From NCBI GenBank assembly GCA_002391275.1, contig DGSC01000002.1:1-25235 (forward strand): 25,235 nucleotides of DNA. The letters run 5' to 3'. The notes under the pieces are model-generated. The model worked only from the letters and a program-made list of their open reading frames with translations. It made no database searches and was not told the DNA's origin. Source of the stretch: Prevotellaceae bacterium UBA4372 (lineage in GTDB: Bacteria > Bacteroidota > Bacteroidia > Bacteroidales > Bacteroidaceae). The translations under genes were made by a program, and so were the position numbers. How positions within the stretch are numbered: position 1 is the stretch's first letter; every line of letters starts with the position of its first letter. Positions 8,410 through 15,437 of this stretch are shown here, in pieces.

Positions 8410-8442
8410 GCAAAGGTATCGGTTTAGGCTTTTATAGCCAAA
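8410..8442 (-). promoter_or_regulatory. Promoter of lipoprotein/radical SAM unit
   Basis: Read on the minus strand, TTTG (8442-8439) is followed after 20 bp by TACCTTTGC (8418-8410), a complete Bacteroidetes promoter. Transcription should begin near 8405, giving a leader of about 20 nt before the ATG at 8383. Confidence 0.75.
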
Positions 8443-8514
8443 TTTTTCACAAAGTTTATTGAGAGGATTGCATATTTTCACATTTCTGATTCTTCAAAAC
8501 CATAAAGAAAGCAC

Positions 8515-8523
8515 TACCTTTGC
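8515..8523 (+). promoter_or_regulatory. Promoter -7 box of ABC efflux unit
   Basis: TACCTTTGC matches the Bacteroidetes -7 box; no clear -33 TTTG lies at the right distance. It decides the start of the ABC gene: the longer frame opening at 8459 would begin upstream of the transcript, so the GTG at 8555 is preferred. It diverges from the lipoprotein promoter about 100 bp away. Confidence 0.6.
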
Positions 8524-8554
8524 GCCGATATTCAAACAAACAAAATATACAATA

Positions 8555-9217
8555 GTGATTCATCTAAAAGGCTTACATAAAACTTATAAAGGAGCTCAGC
8601 CTTTGCATGTGCTTAAGGGCATTGATTTGGATATTCAAGAGGGCGAACTTGTGAGTATCATGGGTGCCAGTGGTTCAGGCAAGAGTACACTTCTGAATAT
8701 TCTCGGCATTCTTGATGACTATGATGAGGGCGAATATACGTTGGATGGCACATTGATCAAGAATCTTTCAGAGACACGTGCGGCCGAGTATCGTAATCGC
8801 ATGATTGGCTTTATCTTCCAATCGTTTAACCTTATCGGCTTTAAGACAGCTGTTGAGAATGTGGAGTTGCCTTTGTTCTACCAAGGCGTTTCTCGACGCA
8901 AACGGCATCAGATGGCTATGGATGAATTAGAAAAGATGGGGCTTAAGGATTGGGCTACTCATTATCCTAATGAAATGTCTGGCGGACAGCGGCAACGAGT
9001 AGCCATAGCACGGGCCTTGGTCACTCGCCCGCAAATCATTCTTGCCGATGAACCTACGGGTGCCCTTGATAGCAAGACAGGAATAGAGGTAATGGATTTG
9101 TTGAAACGTCTGAATCACGATGAGCACATCACCATGATTATCGTGACGCATGACCCAGGTGTTGCAGCGCAGACCAACCGTGTCATCCATATCAAGGATG
9201 GGGTGATTGAGGAATGA
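8555..9217 (+). CDS. ABC transporter ATPase, MacB/LolD type
   Basis: The 220-residue ATPase powers an export or lipoprotein-release type ABC complex at the inner membrane. It has Walker A GASGSGKST (37-45), the signature SGGQRQR (from 142), Walker B IILADEP (about 161-167) followed by TGALDS, and the late His of IIVTHD. These are hallmarks of the MacB/LolD/FtsE group. I place the start at GTG 8555 (MIHLKGLHKTYKG), which gives the usual family N-terminus and lies after the promoter. The two permeases follow on the same strand, the first after 33 bp, so ATPase, permeases and adaptor form one unit. The transported substrate cannot be told from sequence. Confidence 0.92.
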   Translation: MIHLKGLHKTYKGAQPLHVLKGIDLDIQEGELVSIMGASGSGKSTLLNILGILDDYDEGEYTLDGTLIKNLSETRAAEYRNRMIGFIFQSFNLIGFKTAVENVELPLFYQGVSRRKRHQMAMDELEKMGLKDWATHYPNEMSGGQRQRVAIARALVTRPQIILADEPTGALDSKTGIEVMDLLKRLNHDEHITMIIVTHDPGVAAQTNRVIHIKDGVIEE

Positions 9218-9250
9218 TGAATTACGAATTGTTAATCTGTTAATCTGACA

Positions 9251-10507
9251 ATGATAGAGACCCTCCTTGAAATATGGCAGACTGCACGCCGGAACAAGCT
9301 GCGAACCTCGCTCACGGGCTTTGCCGTGGCGTGGGGCATCTTTATGCTTGTCGTGCTTCTTGGCGCGGGCAATGGACTTATCAACGCTCAGATGCAGAAC
9401 AACGACCGCTATGTAGACAACTCAATGGTTGTCTTTGGGGGCATGACGTCGAAACCCTATAATGGTCTGAAGGAAGGTCGCGCCATCCAGCTTGAAGATA
9501 ATGACTTGACTACTACGCAGCAACGTTTTCGCCAAAATGTAGACAAAGCAGGTGCTGTCCTCTTTGCCAATTCGACTATTGCCTATGGTGAGGATTACGT
9601 CAGCAGCAATCTGCGTGGCGTTTATCCTGTGGATGCTGAAATTAATAAAACGAAGTTGGCTTCAGGGCGCTTCATCAATGATATCGATCTTCGCGATCGT
9701 CGTAAGGTGCTTGTCATGCCAGAGAATCAAGCCCGCGAGTTGTTGCCTCACGCTCCTCTTTCGCTGTTGGGTCAGGTCGTCAGGGTAGGGGATTTGGCTT
9801 TCACGGTCGTCGGTATCGAGCAAGAAGACAAAAGCCGCATGAGTACGGATGTCTCCGTACCTTTTACCACGCTTCAGACAATATATAATCAAGGTAACCA
9901 CGTCGGTCGCATTGCATTTACTTTTCATGGGTTGGCAACAGAACAGGAGAACGAGGCCTTCGAACAGCGCTATCGTGCTACCATCAACCGTCAGCATAGC
10001 GCGGCGCCCGACGATGAAGATGCCATCTGGATATGGAACCGCTTTACGCAAGCTATGCAGATGCAGAAAGGAGTCGGCATCATTCAGACTGCATTGTGGA
10101 TTATAGGTCTCTTTACGCTCTTGAGCGGTATCGTGGGAGTTTCAAATATAATGTTGATAACAGTGCGTGAGCGTACGCGTGAATTCGGCATCCGTAAGGC
10201 CATAGGTGCATCGCCTATGAGAATTCTACATATCATCATCACCGAAAGTATCATCGTTACTGGCTTGTTTGGGTACGTTGGTATGCTTTTGGGCATTTGT
10301 GCAAACCTTTATATGGATGCAACCTTGGGCTCAAAACCTATAGAGACGGGTCTGTTCACCACTACCGTTTTCGTAGATCCCACCGTCAGTCTTGGCACCT
10401 GTTTAGGTGTCACTCTCGTGCTCATTATTGCAGGCACTGTAGCCGGTATAATGCCGGCACTGAAGGCGGCGCGTATCCGACCAATAGAAGCACTTCGTGC
10501 AGAATAA
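9251..10507 (+). CDS. MacB/FtsX-type ABC permease (first)
   Basis: This 418-residue inner-membrane permease has the MacB layout: one N-terminal helix (about 21-42, after the conserved RRNKLRTSLT), a large periplasmic domain (about 45-275), and three C-terminal helices. The FtsX-type core GVSNIMLITVRERTREFGIR (from about 295) leads into RKAIGAS, and the last helix ends in PALKAARIRPIEALRAE, a classic family tail. It pairs with the ATPase upstream and with a second permease 4 bp downstream, so the transporter is probably a heterodimer. The periplasmic domain would contact the adaptor protein encoded by the last gene of the unit. Confidence 0.92.
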   Translation: MIETLLEIWQTARRNKLRTSLTGFAVAWGIFMLVVLLGAGNGLINAQMQNNDRYVDNSMVVFGGMTSKPYNGLKEGRAIQLEDNDLTTTQQRFRQNVDKAGAVLFANSTIAYGEDYVSSNLRGVYPVDAEINKTKLASGRFINDIDLRDRRKVLVMPENQARELLPHAPLSLLGQVVRVGDLAFTVVGIEQEDKSRMSTDVSVPFTTLQTIYNQGNHVGRIAFTFHGLATEQENEAFEQRYRATINRQHSAAPDDEDAIWIWNRFTQAMQMQKGVGIIQTALWIIGLFTLLSGIVGVSNIMLITVRERTREFGIRKAIGASPMRILHIIITESIIVTGLFGYVGMLLGICANLYMDATLGSKPIETGLFTTTVFVDPTVSLGTCLGVTLVLIIAGTVAGIMPALKAARIRPIEALRAE

Positions 10508-10511
10508 GATT

Positions 10512-11756
10512 ATGAGAATAGATATTGATACCTACCACGAACTACTGGAGACCTTGCTCCGCAACAAGACGCGTTCGTTTCTCACTGGTTTCGGCGTGTT
10601 CTGGGGGGTGTTCATGCTGGTGGCGCTCATTGGTGGCGGTGCAGGTTTGAAGGAAATGCTCAGTAATAACTTTGAGGGCTTTGCCACAAATGCAGCCATG
10701 ATATGGGAGCAGCAGACCACAAAGCCCTATCACGGTTTCCGCAAGGGTCGTATGTGGTCGCTGACTACGGTAGACGTAGAACGCCTTCGCGCTCAAGTGC
10801 CGCAGCTTGATGTCGTCTCTCCTATAGCTTCGAAGTGGGGCGTTCAAGCAGTTAACGGTGACCATAAATACAATTGTAGCGTGAAGGGTCAGCTGCCCGA
10901 GTATGCTCGTGTGGAGGCCCCGACTATGTATTATGGTCGTTTCCTCAACGAAATGGACATAGCTCAGCAACGTAAGGTATGCGTACTTGGCAAGCGTGTT
11001 TACAAAACTTTGTTCCCCCAGGGCGGCGACCCCTGTGGCCAGCTTGTTCGTTTGGATTCGGCTTATTATTCTGTTGTCGGCGTGAATTATGCAGGAGGCA
11101 ATATGAATATCAACGGATCTGCCGACGAATCCGTAGTTGTTCCTCTCTCGCTGATGCAACGCGCTTTTAACATGGGCGAAGATATCGACCTTATCGCCAT
11201 TACAGCCCGTAAGGGAACTGCTATCAGCGACATTACTCCTCGCATTCGCGAAGTAGTGGCGCGGGCTCACGACATCGACCCCACTGATGAGAAAGCCGTT
11301 ATGGTTTTCAATACGGAAGTCCTGTTTGGGCTTATGGATAGCCTTTTCGAAGGTGTCGATTTGCTAATATGGTTGGTGGGTATCGGCACGTTGTTGGCAG
11401 GAGCAATCGGTGTCTCGAATATAATGATGGTAACCGTAAAGGAGCGCACGACCGAGATAGGCATCCGCCGTGCCATAGGGGCTACGCCTCGTGTCATTCT
11501 CTCACAGATTATTTCAGAAAGCATACTTCTCACGGCGGTCGCAGGCATGAGCGGCATTCTTTTTGCCGTGTTTGTACTTCAGATGCTTGAGCTCGGTTTC
11601 ACGGAGGATGGTATTGTGAAGTCACATTTCCAGGTGAGCTTCTGGACAGCCATTGCTTCGGCTGCTTTGCTGGCATTGCTGGGTGTGCTTGCAGGACTGG
11701 CGCCTGCTGCCCGTGCTATGAGTATTAAACCCGTAGATGCCATGCGAGAGGAATGA
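10512..11756 (+). CDS. MacB/FtsX-type ABC permease (second)
   Basis: The 414-residue product is a paralogue of the permease just upstream, with the same one-plus-three helix plan. The N-terminus has RNKTRSFLTGFGVFWGVFML, and the C-terminal core reads GVSNIMMVTVKERTTEIGIR then RRAIGATPR, ending PAARAMSIKPVDAMREE. The two permeases clearly differ in their periplasmic domains, as expected for partners rather than redundant copies. I chose the ATG at 10512, 4 bp after the previous stop; an in-frame GTG at 10497 would overlap the previous gene. It is followed after 59 bp by the adaptor gene. Confidence 0.92.
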   Translation: MRIDIDTYHELLETLLRNKTRSFLTGFGVFWGVFMLVALIGGGAGLKEMLSNNFEGFATNAAMIWEQQTTKPYHGFRKGRMWSLTTVDVERLRAQVPQLDVVSPIASKWGVQAVNGDHKYNCSVKGQLPEYARVEAPTMYYGRFLNEMDIAQQRKVCVLGKRVYKTLFPQGGDPCGQLVRLDSAYYSVVGVNYAGGNMNINGSADESVVVPLSLMQRAFNMGEDIDLIAITARKGTAISDITPRIREVVARAHDIDPTDEKAVMVFNTEVLFGLMDSLFEGVDLLIWLVGIGTLLAGAIGVSNIMMVTVKERTTEIGIRRAIGATPRVILSQIISESILLTAVAGMSGILFAVFVLQMLELGFTEDGIVKSHFQVSFWTAIASAALLALLGVLAGLAPAARAMSIKPVDAMREE

Positions 11757-11815
11757 CGTCCGCAAGGAAAAGTGAAAATTGAATAAATGAGAATTGAAAA
11801 TACAGCTATAACCTT

Positions 11816-12943
11816 ATGAAAAAGTTTTTTCGTCTTCTTCTGTTTGCCCTCGTTGTCGTAGTATTTATCGGCACGTTTGTTTTTCTTTATTTGAATTCCC
11901 GTCCCAAGCCTGTGGAGTTTGAAACGTTGACGCCAACGGTTCTCGACCTCGCAAAGACGAGTGTGGTAACGGGCAAGATTGAGCCTCGTGATGAGGTCGC
12001 CGTGAAACCTCAAATCAGCGGAATCATCACGGAACTGCTGAAGGAAGCTGGACAGCACGTAGAGGCAGGCGAGGTAATAGCCAGGCTGAAGGTGATTCCC
12101 GATATGAATCAGCTGGCCAGTGCTGAGAGCCGGGTTCGTCTTTCTCGCCTTAACCTCCAGCAGGCTAAGACGGACCACGAGCGCCAGAAAACGCTCTACG
12201 ACAAAGGGCTCATCAGTGCGAACGACTACGAGAAGGTGCGCCAGGCCTATGATCAGGCTCGCGAAGAAGCTACGATAGCCAAGGAACAACTGGAGTTGAC
12301 GCGCGACGGCGTCTCGGCGTCCAATGCGTCAAGCTCTAATACGCTTGTCCGTTCCACCATCAGCGGCATCATCCTCGATGTGCCTGTCAAGGTAGGTAAC
12401 TCGGTGATTCTCTCAAACACCTTTAACGATGGTACCACTATCGCCTCGGTGGCCGACATGAGCGATCTTATTTTCCGCGGTAACATTGACGAGACCGAGG
12501 TCGGCAGACTTACCGTAGGCATGCCCATGCAAATCACGATTGGTGCGCTGCAGGATATTAGGTTCCCAGCTTCGCTCGAGTATATCAGCCCAAAGGCTGC
12601 GGCTACTACAGGCGGTGCCAATCAGTTCGAGATAAAGGCGGCTGTACGTGTTCCCGAGAGTGCCGAAGGTGCTGCTCCGCTCATCCGTAGTGGCTACAGT
12701 GCTACGGCCAACATCGTTCTGGAACAGGCAAGCAAAGTGCTCACTATTCCTGAATCGGCCATTGAGTTCAGTGGCGACAGCACTTTCGTGTACGTGGTGA
12801 AAGACGCCAAGACTACGCCAGTGACCTACGAGCGGCGAGCCGTAACGACGGGGCTGTCCGACGGTATAAACATAGAGATACGATCGGGCTTGAAGGCGAA
12901 TGAGCGTGTAAGGGGGAACCAGAAAGTGAAAGATGAAGAATGA
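11816..12943 (+). CDS. HlyD/MacA-type periplasmic adaptor
   Basis: This 375-residue membrane-fusion protein links the inner-membrane ABC transporter to an outer-membrane channel. It has an N-terminal membrane anchor (about 7-26), a first lipoyl-like half (KPQISGIITELLKEAGQHVE, about 62-81), an alpha-helical hairpin rich in Gln, Lys and Glu (about 100-168), a second lipoyl half (RSTISGIILDVPVKVGN, about 179-195), and a beta-barrel region containing GNIDETEVGRLTVGMPM. No TolC-family gene is present in the unit, so the outer-membrane channel must be encoded elsewhere. The last residues (KVKDEE) run into the purine-rich spacer after the gene. Confidence 0.92.
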   Translation: MKKFFRLLLFALVVVVFIGTFVFLYLNSRPKPVEFETLTPTVLDLAKTSVVTGKIEPRDEVAVKPQISGIITELLKEAGQHVEAGEVIARLKVIPDMNQLASAESRVRLSRLNLQQAKTDHERQKTLYDKGLISANDYEKVRQAYDQAREEATIAKEQLELTRDGVSASNASSSNTLVRSTISGIILDVPVKVGNSVILSNTFNDGTTIASVADMSDLIFRGNIDETEVGRLTVGMPMQITIGALQDIRFPASLEYISPKAAATTGGANQFEIKAAVRVPESAEGAAPLIRSGYSATANIVLEQASKVLTIPESAIEFSGDSTFVYVVKDAKTTPVTYERRAVTTGLSDGINIEIRSGLKANERVRGNQKVKDEE

Positions 12944-13010
12944 ACAGTGAATACTGAAAAGTGAGCGGGAGTCAGAGCCGTGAACCTGATCTTGTAAGGG
13001 ATTGTAAAAA

Positions 13011-13076
13011 TTCTCTTAGGCGCATTGGCCGATTCTCTTAGGCGCATTGGCCAATTCTCTTAGGCGCATCGGGATT
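13011..13076. repeat. 22-bp tandem repeat, three copies
   Basis: Three head-to-tail units start at 13011, 13033 and 13055. The first two are TTCTCTTAGGCGCATTGGCC followed by GA or AA and differ at one base. The third keeps the first 15 bases and then diverges. The junction TTGGCCAA between units 2 and 3 is palindromic. The array lies 67 bp past the adaptor stop. Confidence 0.9.
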
Positions 13077-13167
13077 TCTGCTTTTATGGACGATTTAAAT
13101 TAATAGGTTTGCGGTTCAGAGATGCAATCATTCTGCCGCATGGTTTCATTCGTGTTCTTAATAGACG

Positions 13168-13222
13168 AAAAAAGTTCAGCCCCTGCCTCAACGACAAAAT
13201 TATCGTTGGGGTAGGGGCTGAA
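13168..13222 (-). terminator. Leftward intrinsic terminator
   Basis: A 20-bp stem (13175-13194 with 13203-13222; two mismatched positions that can wobble pair in at least one strand's RNA) has an 8-base loop. Read leftward, it is followed after one base by six T (A-run at 13168-13173), so it should end transcripts from the two kinase genes. There is no T-run on the plus side. It lies about 290 bp past the last kinase stop. Confidence 0.75.
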
Positions 13223-13398
13223 TGGTATATAAGCTATTAAGGAATGTAACGAGTCAATAGTATTTGAATAGATTGACGACTTTATTGATGGGGATTCTTG
13301 AAGGGGCAAGCGTCGCAAGCGAGTAGTGGACGAAGGATGATACCGACTATAAACTGTTGAAATGTGACGTTTTAGACATCAATCGTTATGAATATGAA

Positions 13399-13430
13399 GT
13401 TGTAAGGTTGTGAGGTCGTAAGGTTATGAG
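13399..13430. repeat. 8-bp tandem repeat, four degenerate copies
   Basis: Four consecutive octamers read GTTGTAAG, GTTGTGAG, GTCGTAAG and GTTATGAG, with consensus GTYGTRAG. They lie in the long 3' region of the kinase transcript, between its last stop and the terminator. Confidence 0.8.
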
Positions 13431-13509
13431 ATGGAAAAACCTGAAAGCGATGCGACCTAAAGGCTTGAACACCTCACATATTTATAACAAGAGAATAGCC
13501 TGATTCTTT

Positions 13510-14124
13510 TTAAGAGAATAGTCCGAACAGTTCGGCGTCGATCATGTCGGTCACTTGCTGGAAGTCCTGCAGGTCGTCTCCAAACTTGCAGTTGTCGCCG
13601 TCGACGACGATGAGTTTTCCTTTGTAGCCTTCGATCCATTGTTCATAACGCTCGCTGAGTCCCTGTAGGTAGTCGATACGTATGCTCTGCTCAAAGTCGC
13701 GGCCACGTTTCTGGATTTGTGCGATAAGTGTTGGTATTGAGCTACGGATGTAGATCATCAGGTCTGGCAGTTTTACGAGCGACATCATGAGGTCGAAGAG
13801 GTCGGTATAGTTCTCGAAGTCGCGGTCGCTCATGTAACCCTGGGCGTGGAGGTTGGGGGCGAAGATGCGTGCATCCTCGAAGATGGTGCGGTCTTGAATG
13901 ATGGTGTCGTTGCTTTTTGCTATTTCCACGACATCCTTGAAGCGCTTGTTGAGGAAGTATATCTGAAGGTTGAACGACCAGCGGCTCATGTCCTTGTAGA
14001 AATCGTCGAGGTAGGGGTTGAAGTCGACGGGTTCGAATCGTGCTGTCCAGCCGTAGTGCGCGGCGAGAAGCTTGGTGAGGGTAGTCTTTCCACTACCTAT
14101 GTTTCCGGCGATGGCGATATGCAT
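13510..14124 (-). CDS. Deoxynucleoside kinase (second copy)
   Basis: This 204-residue kinase phosphorylates deoxynucleosides in salvage, using ATP. It has the P-loop GNIGSGKTT (8-15), the base-binding Glu of RFEPVD (31), the motif IIQDRT (75-80) where relatives have Asp-Arg-Ser, and a lid-like QKRGRDFEQ (138-146). It is a clear paralogue of the gene just upstream: most N-terminal residues match, and the two align without gaps through the lid. The 123-bp spacer between them has no visible terminator or clear promoter, so they are likely cotranscribed. The base specificity (dA, dG, dC) cannot be told from these motifs. Confidence 0.9.
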   Translation of the reverse strand: MHIAIAGNIGSGKTTLTKLLAAHYGWTARFEPVDFNPYLDDFYKDMSRWSFNLQIYFLNKRFKDVVEIAKSNDTIIQDRTIFEDARIFAPNLHAQGYMSDRDFENYTDLFDLMMSLVKLPDLMIYIRSSIPTLIAQIQKRGRDFEQSIRIDYLQGLSERYEQWIEGYKGKLIVVDGDNCKFGDDLQDFQQVTDMIDAELFGLFS

Positions 14125-14247
14125 GGCTTTATGTATTTATATGATGAATGTCTGATGGAGTAATGGATACGTAATCCCTGCGACAGAATGGCTAAGCGCT
14201 GTTGGGCGGGTAGATTGGTTGGGGGATAGGGGTGGGGCAGAGGACGG

Positions 14248-14868
14248 TTACTCAGGGAAGAGGTTGAAGAGTGTGTTGTCTATGCGGTCGATGATGTGTG
14301 CGAAGTCGTTGGTTCGATGTTGGAAGTCGAGATTGTCGACGTCGATGGGCAGGATGCGGCCACGGTATTTCTCGTAGATGAAGTCCTCGTAGAGGTGGTT
14401 GAGGTTGCGGAGATAGTCGATGGGCATGGATTGTTCGTAGTCGCGACCGCGTTTCTGGATATTGGCAACAAGGTGCGGCACAGAGGCGCGCAGGTAGATC
14501 ATAAGGTCAGGGTAGCGCAAGATGTCGGTCATCTGTTCAAACAGTTCCATGTAAGTCTGGAAGTCGCGGTCGGAGAGATTACCCATCTGGTGGTTGTTGG
14601 TCGTGAAAACATATACACCTTCGTAGATGCTCCTGTCTTGAATGATAGTCGTCTCAGCCTTAGCGAGTTCAAGTAAGTCCTTAAATCGTTGCTTCAGGAA
14701 GTATATTTCGAGGTTGAAGGACCATCGGGGGATGTCCTTATAGTAGTCCTCGAGGTAAGGATTGTAGTCCACAGCCTCAAACTGAGCCGTCCATCCATAA
14801 TGCTGGGCCAACATATTGGTCAGCGTAGTCTTTCCGCTTCCGATGTTTCCTGCTATTACGATGTGCAT
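14248..14868 (-). CDS. Deoxynucleoside kinase (first copy)
   Basis: This 206-residue kinase is the promoter-proximal member of the tandem pair. It carries the P-loop GNIGSGKTT (8-15), FEAVD (30-34), the classic IIQDRS (75-80) and the lid QKRGRDYEQ (138-146). Compared with its neighbour, the substrate-pocket stretches differ (for example FEAVD against FEPVD, and YEGVYVF against FEDARIF), which suggests different preferred nucleosides. Lactobacilli have adjacent dAK and dGK genes whose products form heterodimers; a similar arrangement here is inference. The ATG at 14868 follows a Bacteroidetes -7 box on the minus strand by about 58 bp. Confidence 0.9.
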   Translation of the reverse strand: MHIVIAGNIGSGKTTLTNMLAQHYGWTAQFEAVDYNPYLEDYYKDIPRWSFNLEIYFLKQRFKDLLELAKAETTIIQDRSIYEGVYVFTTNNHQMGNLSDRDFQTYMELFEQMTDILRYPDLMIYLRASVPHLVANIQKRGRDYEQSMPIDYLRNLNHLYEDFIYEKYRGRILPIDVDNLDFQHRTNDFAHIIDRIDNTLFNLFPE

Positions 14869-14926
14869 GGGTTAATATACGTTTTGCGTTAAACGATAAC
14901 GTTTTCCGATTGGTTGTTTCTGGCGA

Positions 14927-14934
14927 CAAAGATA
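14927..14934 (-). promoter_or_regulatory. Candidate promoter -7 box of kinase pair
   Basis: Read on the minus strand, TATCTTTG fits the Bacteroidetes TAnnTTTG box. I see no good -33 element at the usual distance. It would give a leader of about 50 nt to the first kinase. Confidence 0.5.
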
Positions 14935-15345
14935 ATGTTTTTAAGCGAAACGGATGCACGAAAGAGCACTTATTTCATGAAAGGCTACATGTTTTTCTCG
15001 AAGATAGATGCGCGAGTAGCTTTTGCTTTTGGCTGAGGAGCTTGTTGGTTGTGCTGCCGTAAGAGAGGGTTTCCAGCCATTGACTGGGGTCCATTCCGTC
15101 AAACCTTTGTTTGTCAAAAAGATGTTTGTAACGCCGACATAGAGCTGGCAGGAGGCGGGAATGATGTATTCGTCTGTATTGTTGCTCCGACCAATTCTCT
15201 GATGTCGGTGGTTAAACTGCGATAAATGTTGACTTGGCTCGTCTCTTCTCGGAGTAATGAACTAAATAATATGCCAGCACATCAAAAGTTGACTTGAAGT
15301 GCGCGTTTTTTTAGTCAAAAGTGCTCCTATGCCATTTTTTTACAT
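14935..15345 (-). other. Spacer with unassigned minus-strand open frame
   Basis: This spacer separates the kinase and ribE promoters. A minus-strand frame stays open for 106 codons (15261-14944) between a TAG and a TAA but has no ATG. Its middle reads NNTDEYIIPASCQLYVGVTN and WTPVNGWKPSL, which looks protein-like. A second minus frame contains DGMDPSQWLETLSYG. I recognise neither. They could be remnants of a decayed gene or chance. The 9-mer GTTGACTTG occurs twice, 60 bp apart (15228 and 15288). Confidence 0.25.
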
Positions 15346-15354
15346 TACCTTTGC
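15346..15354 (+). promoter_or_regulatory. Promoter -7 box of ribE
   Basis: TACCTTTGC is a full match to the Bacteroidetes -7 box; the -33 is not clear. The leader is about 75-80 nt and contains a GGGCTGCCC palindrome just after the start. It lacks the conserved blocks of the FMN riboswitch and is too short to hold one. Confidence 0.6.
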
Positions 15355-15437
15355 ACACGTTATCTAAGGGCTGCCCTCTAAAAGCCAGCCATGCAACAAA
15401 GCATTAATTATTTATACTTTAAATTTTCTTATCTATC

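Larger units (their letters stand above)
12944..13509. other. Non-coding spacer between convergent units
   Basis: This 566-bp gap separates the rightward ABC unit from the leftward kinase genes. It holds a 22-bp tandem repeat, a strong leftward terminator hairpin and an 8-bp tandem repeat, each listed separately. A 72-codon minus-strand frame (13318-13100) runs straight through the hairpin and looks like chance. I see no RNA gene and no rightward terminator for the ABC unit. Confidence 0.6.

Noticed and set aside
8459..8554. Longer N-terminus for the ABC ATPase
   Set aside because: The promoter box lies inside this stretch, and the extension does not resemble the family N-terminus; GTG at 8555 fits better.
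13100..13318. 72-codon minus-strand frame in the spacer
   Set aside because: It spans the terminator stem-loop, has no motif, and is best explained by chance.
15355..15437. FMN riboswitch before ribE
   Set aside because: The leader is about 80 nt and lacks the conserved RFN blocks; only a GGGCTGCCC palindrome is present.
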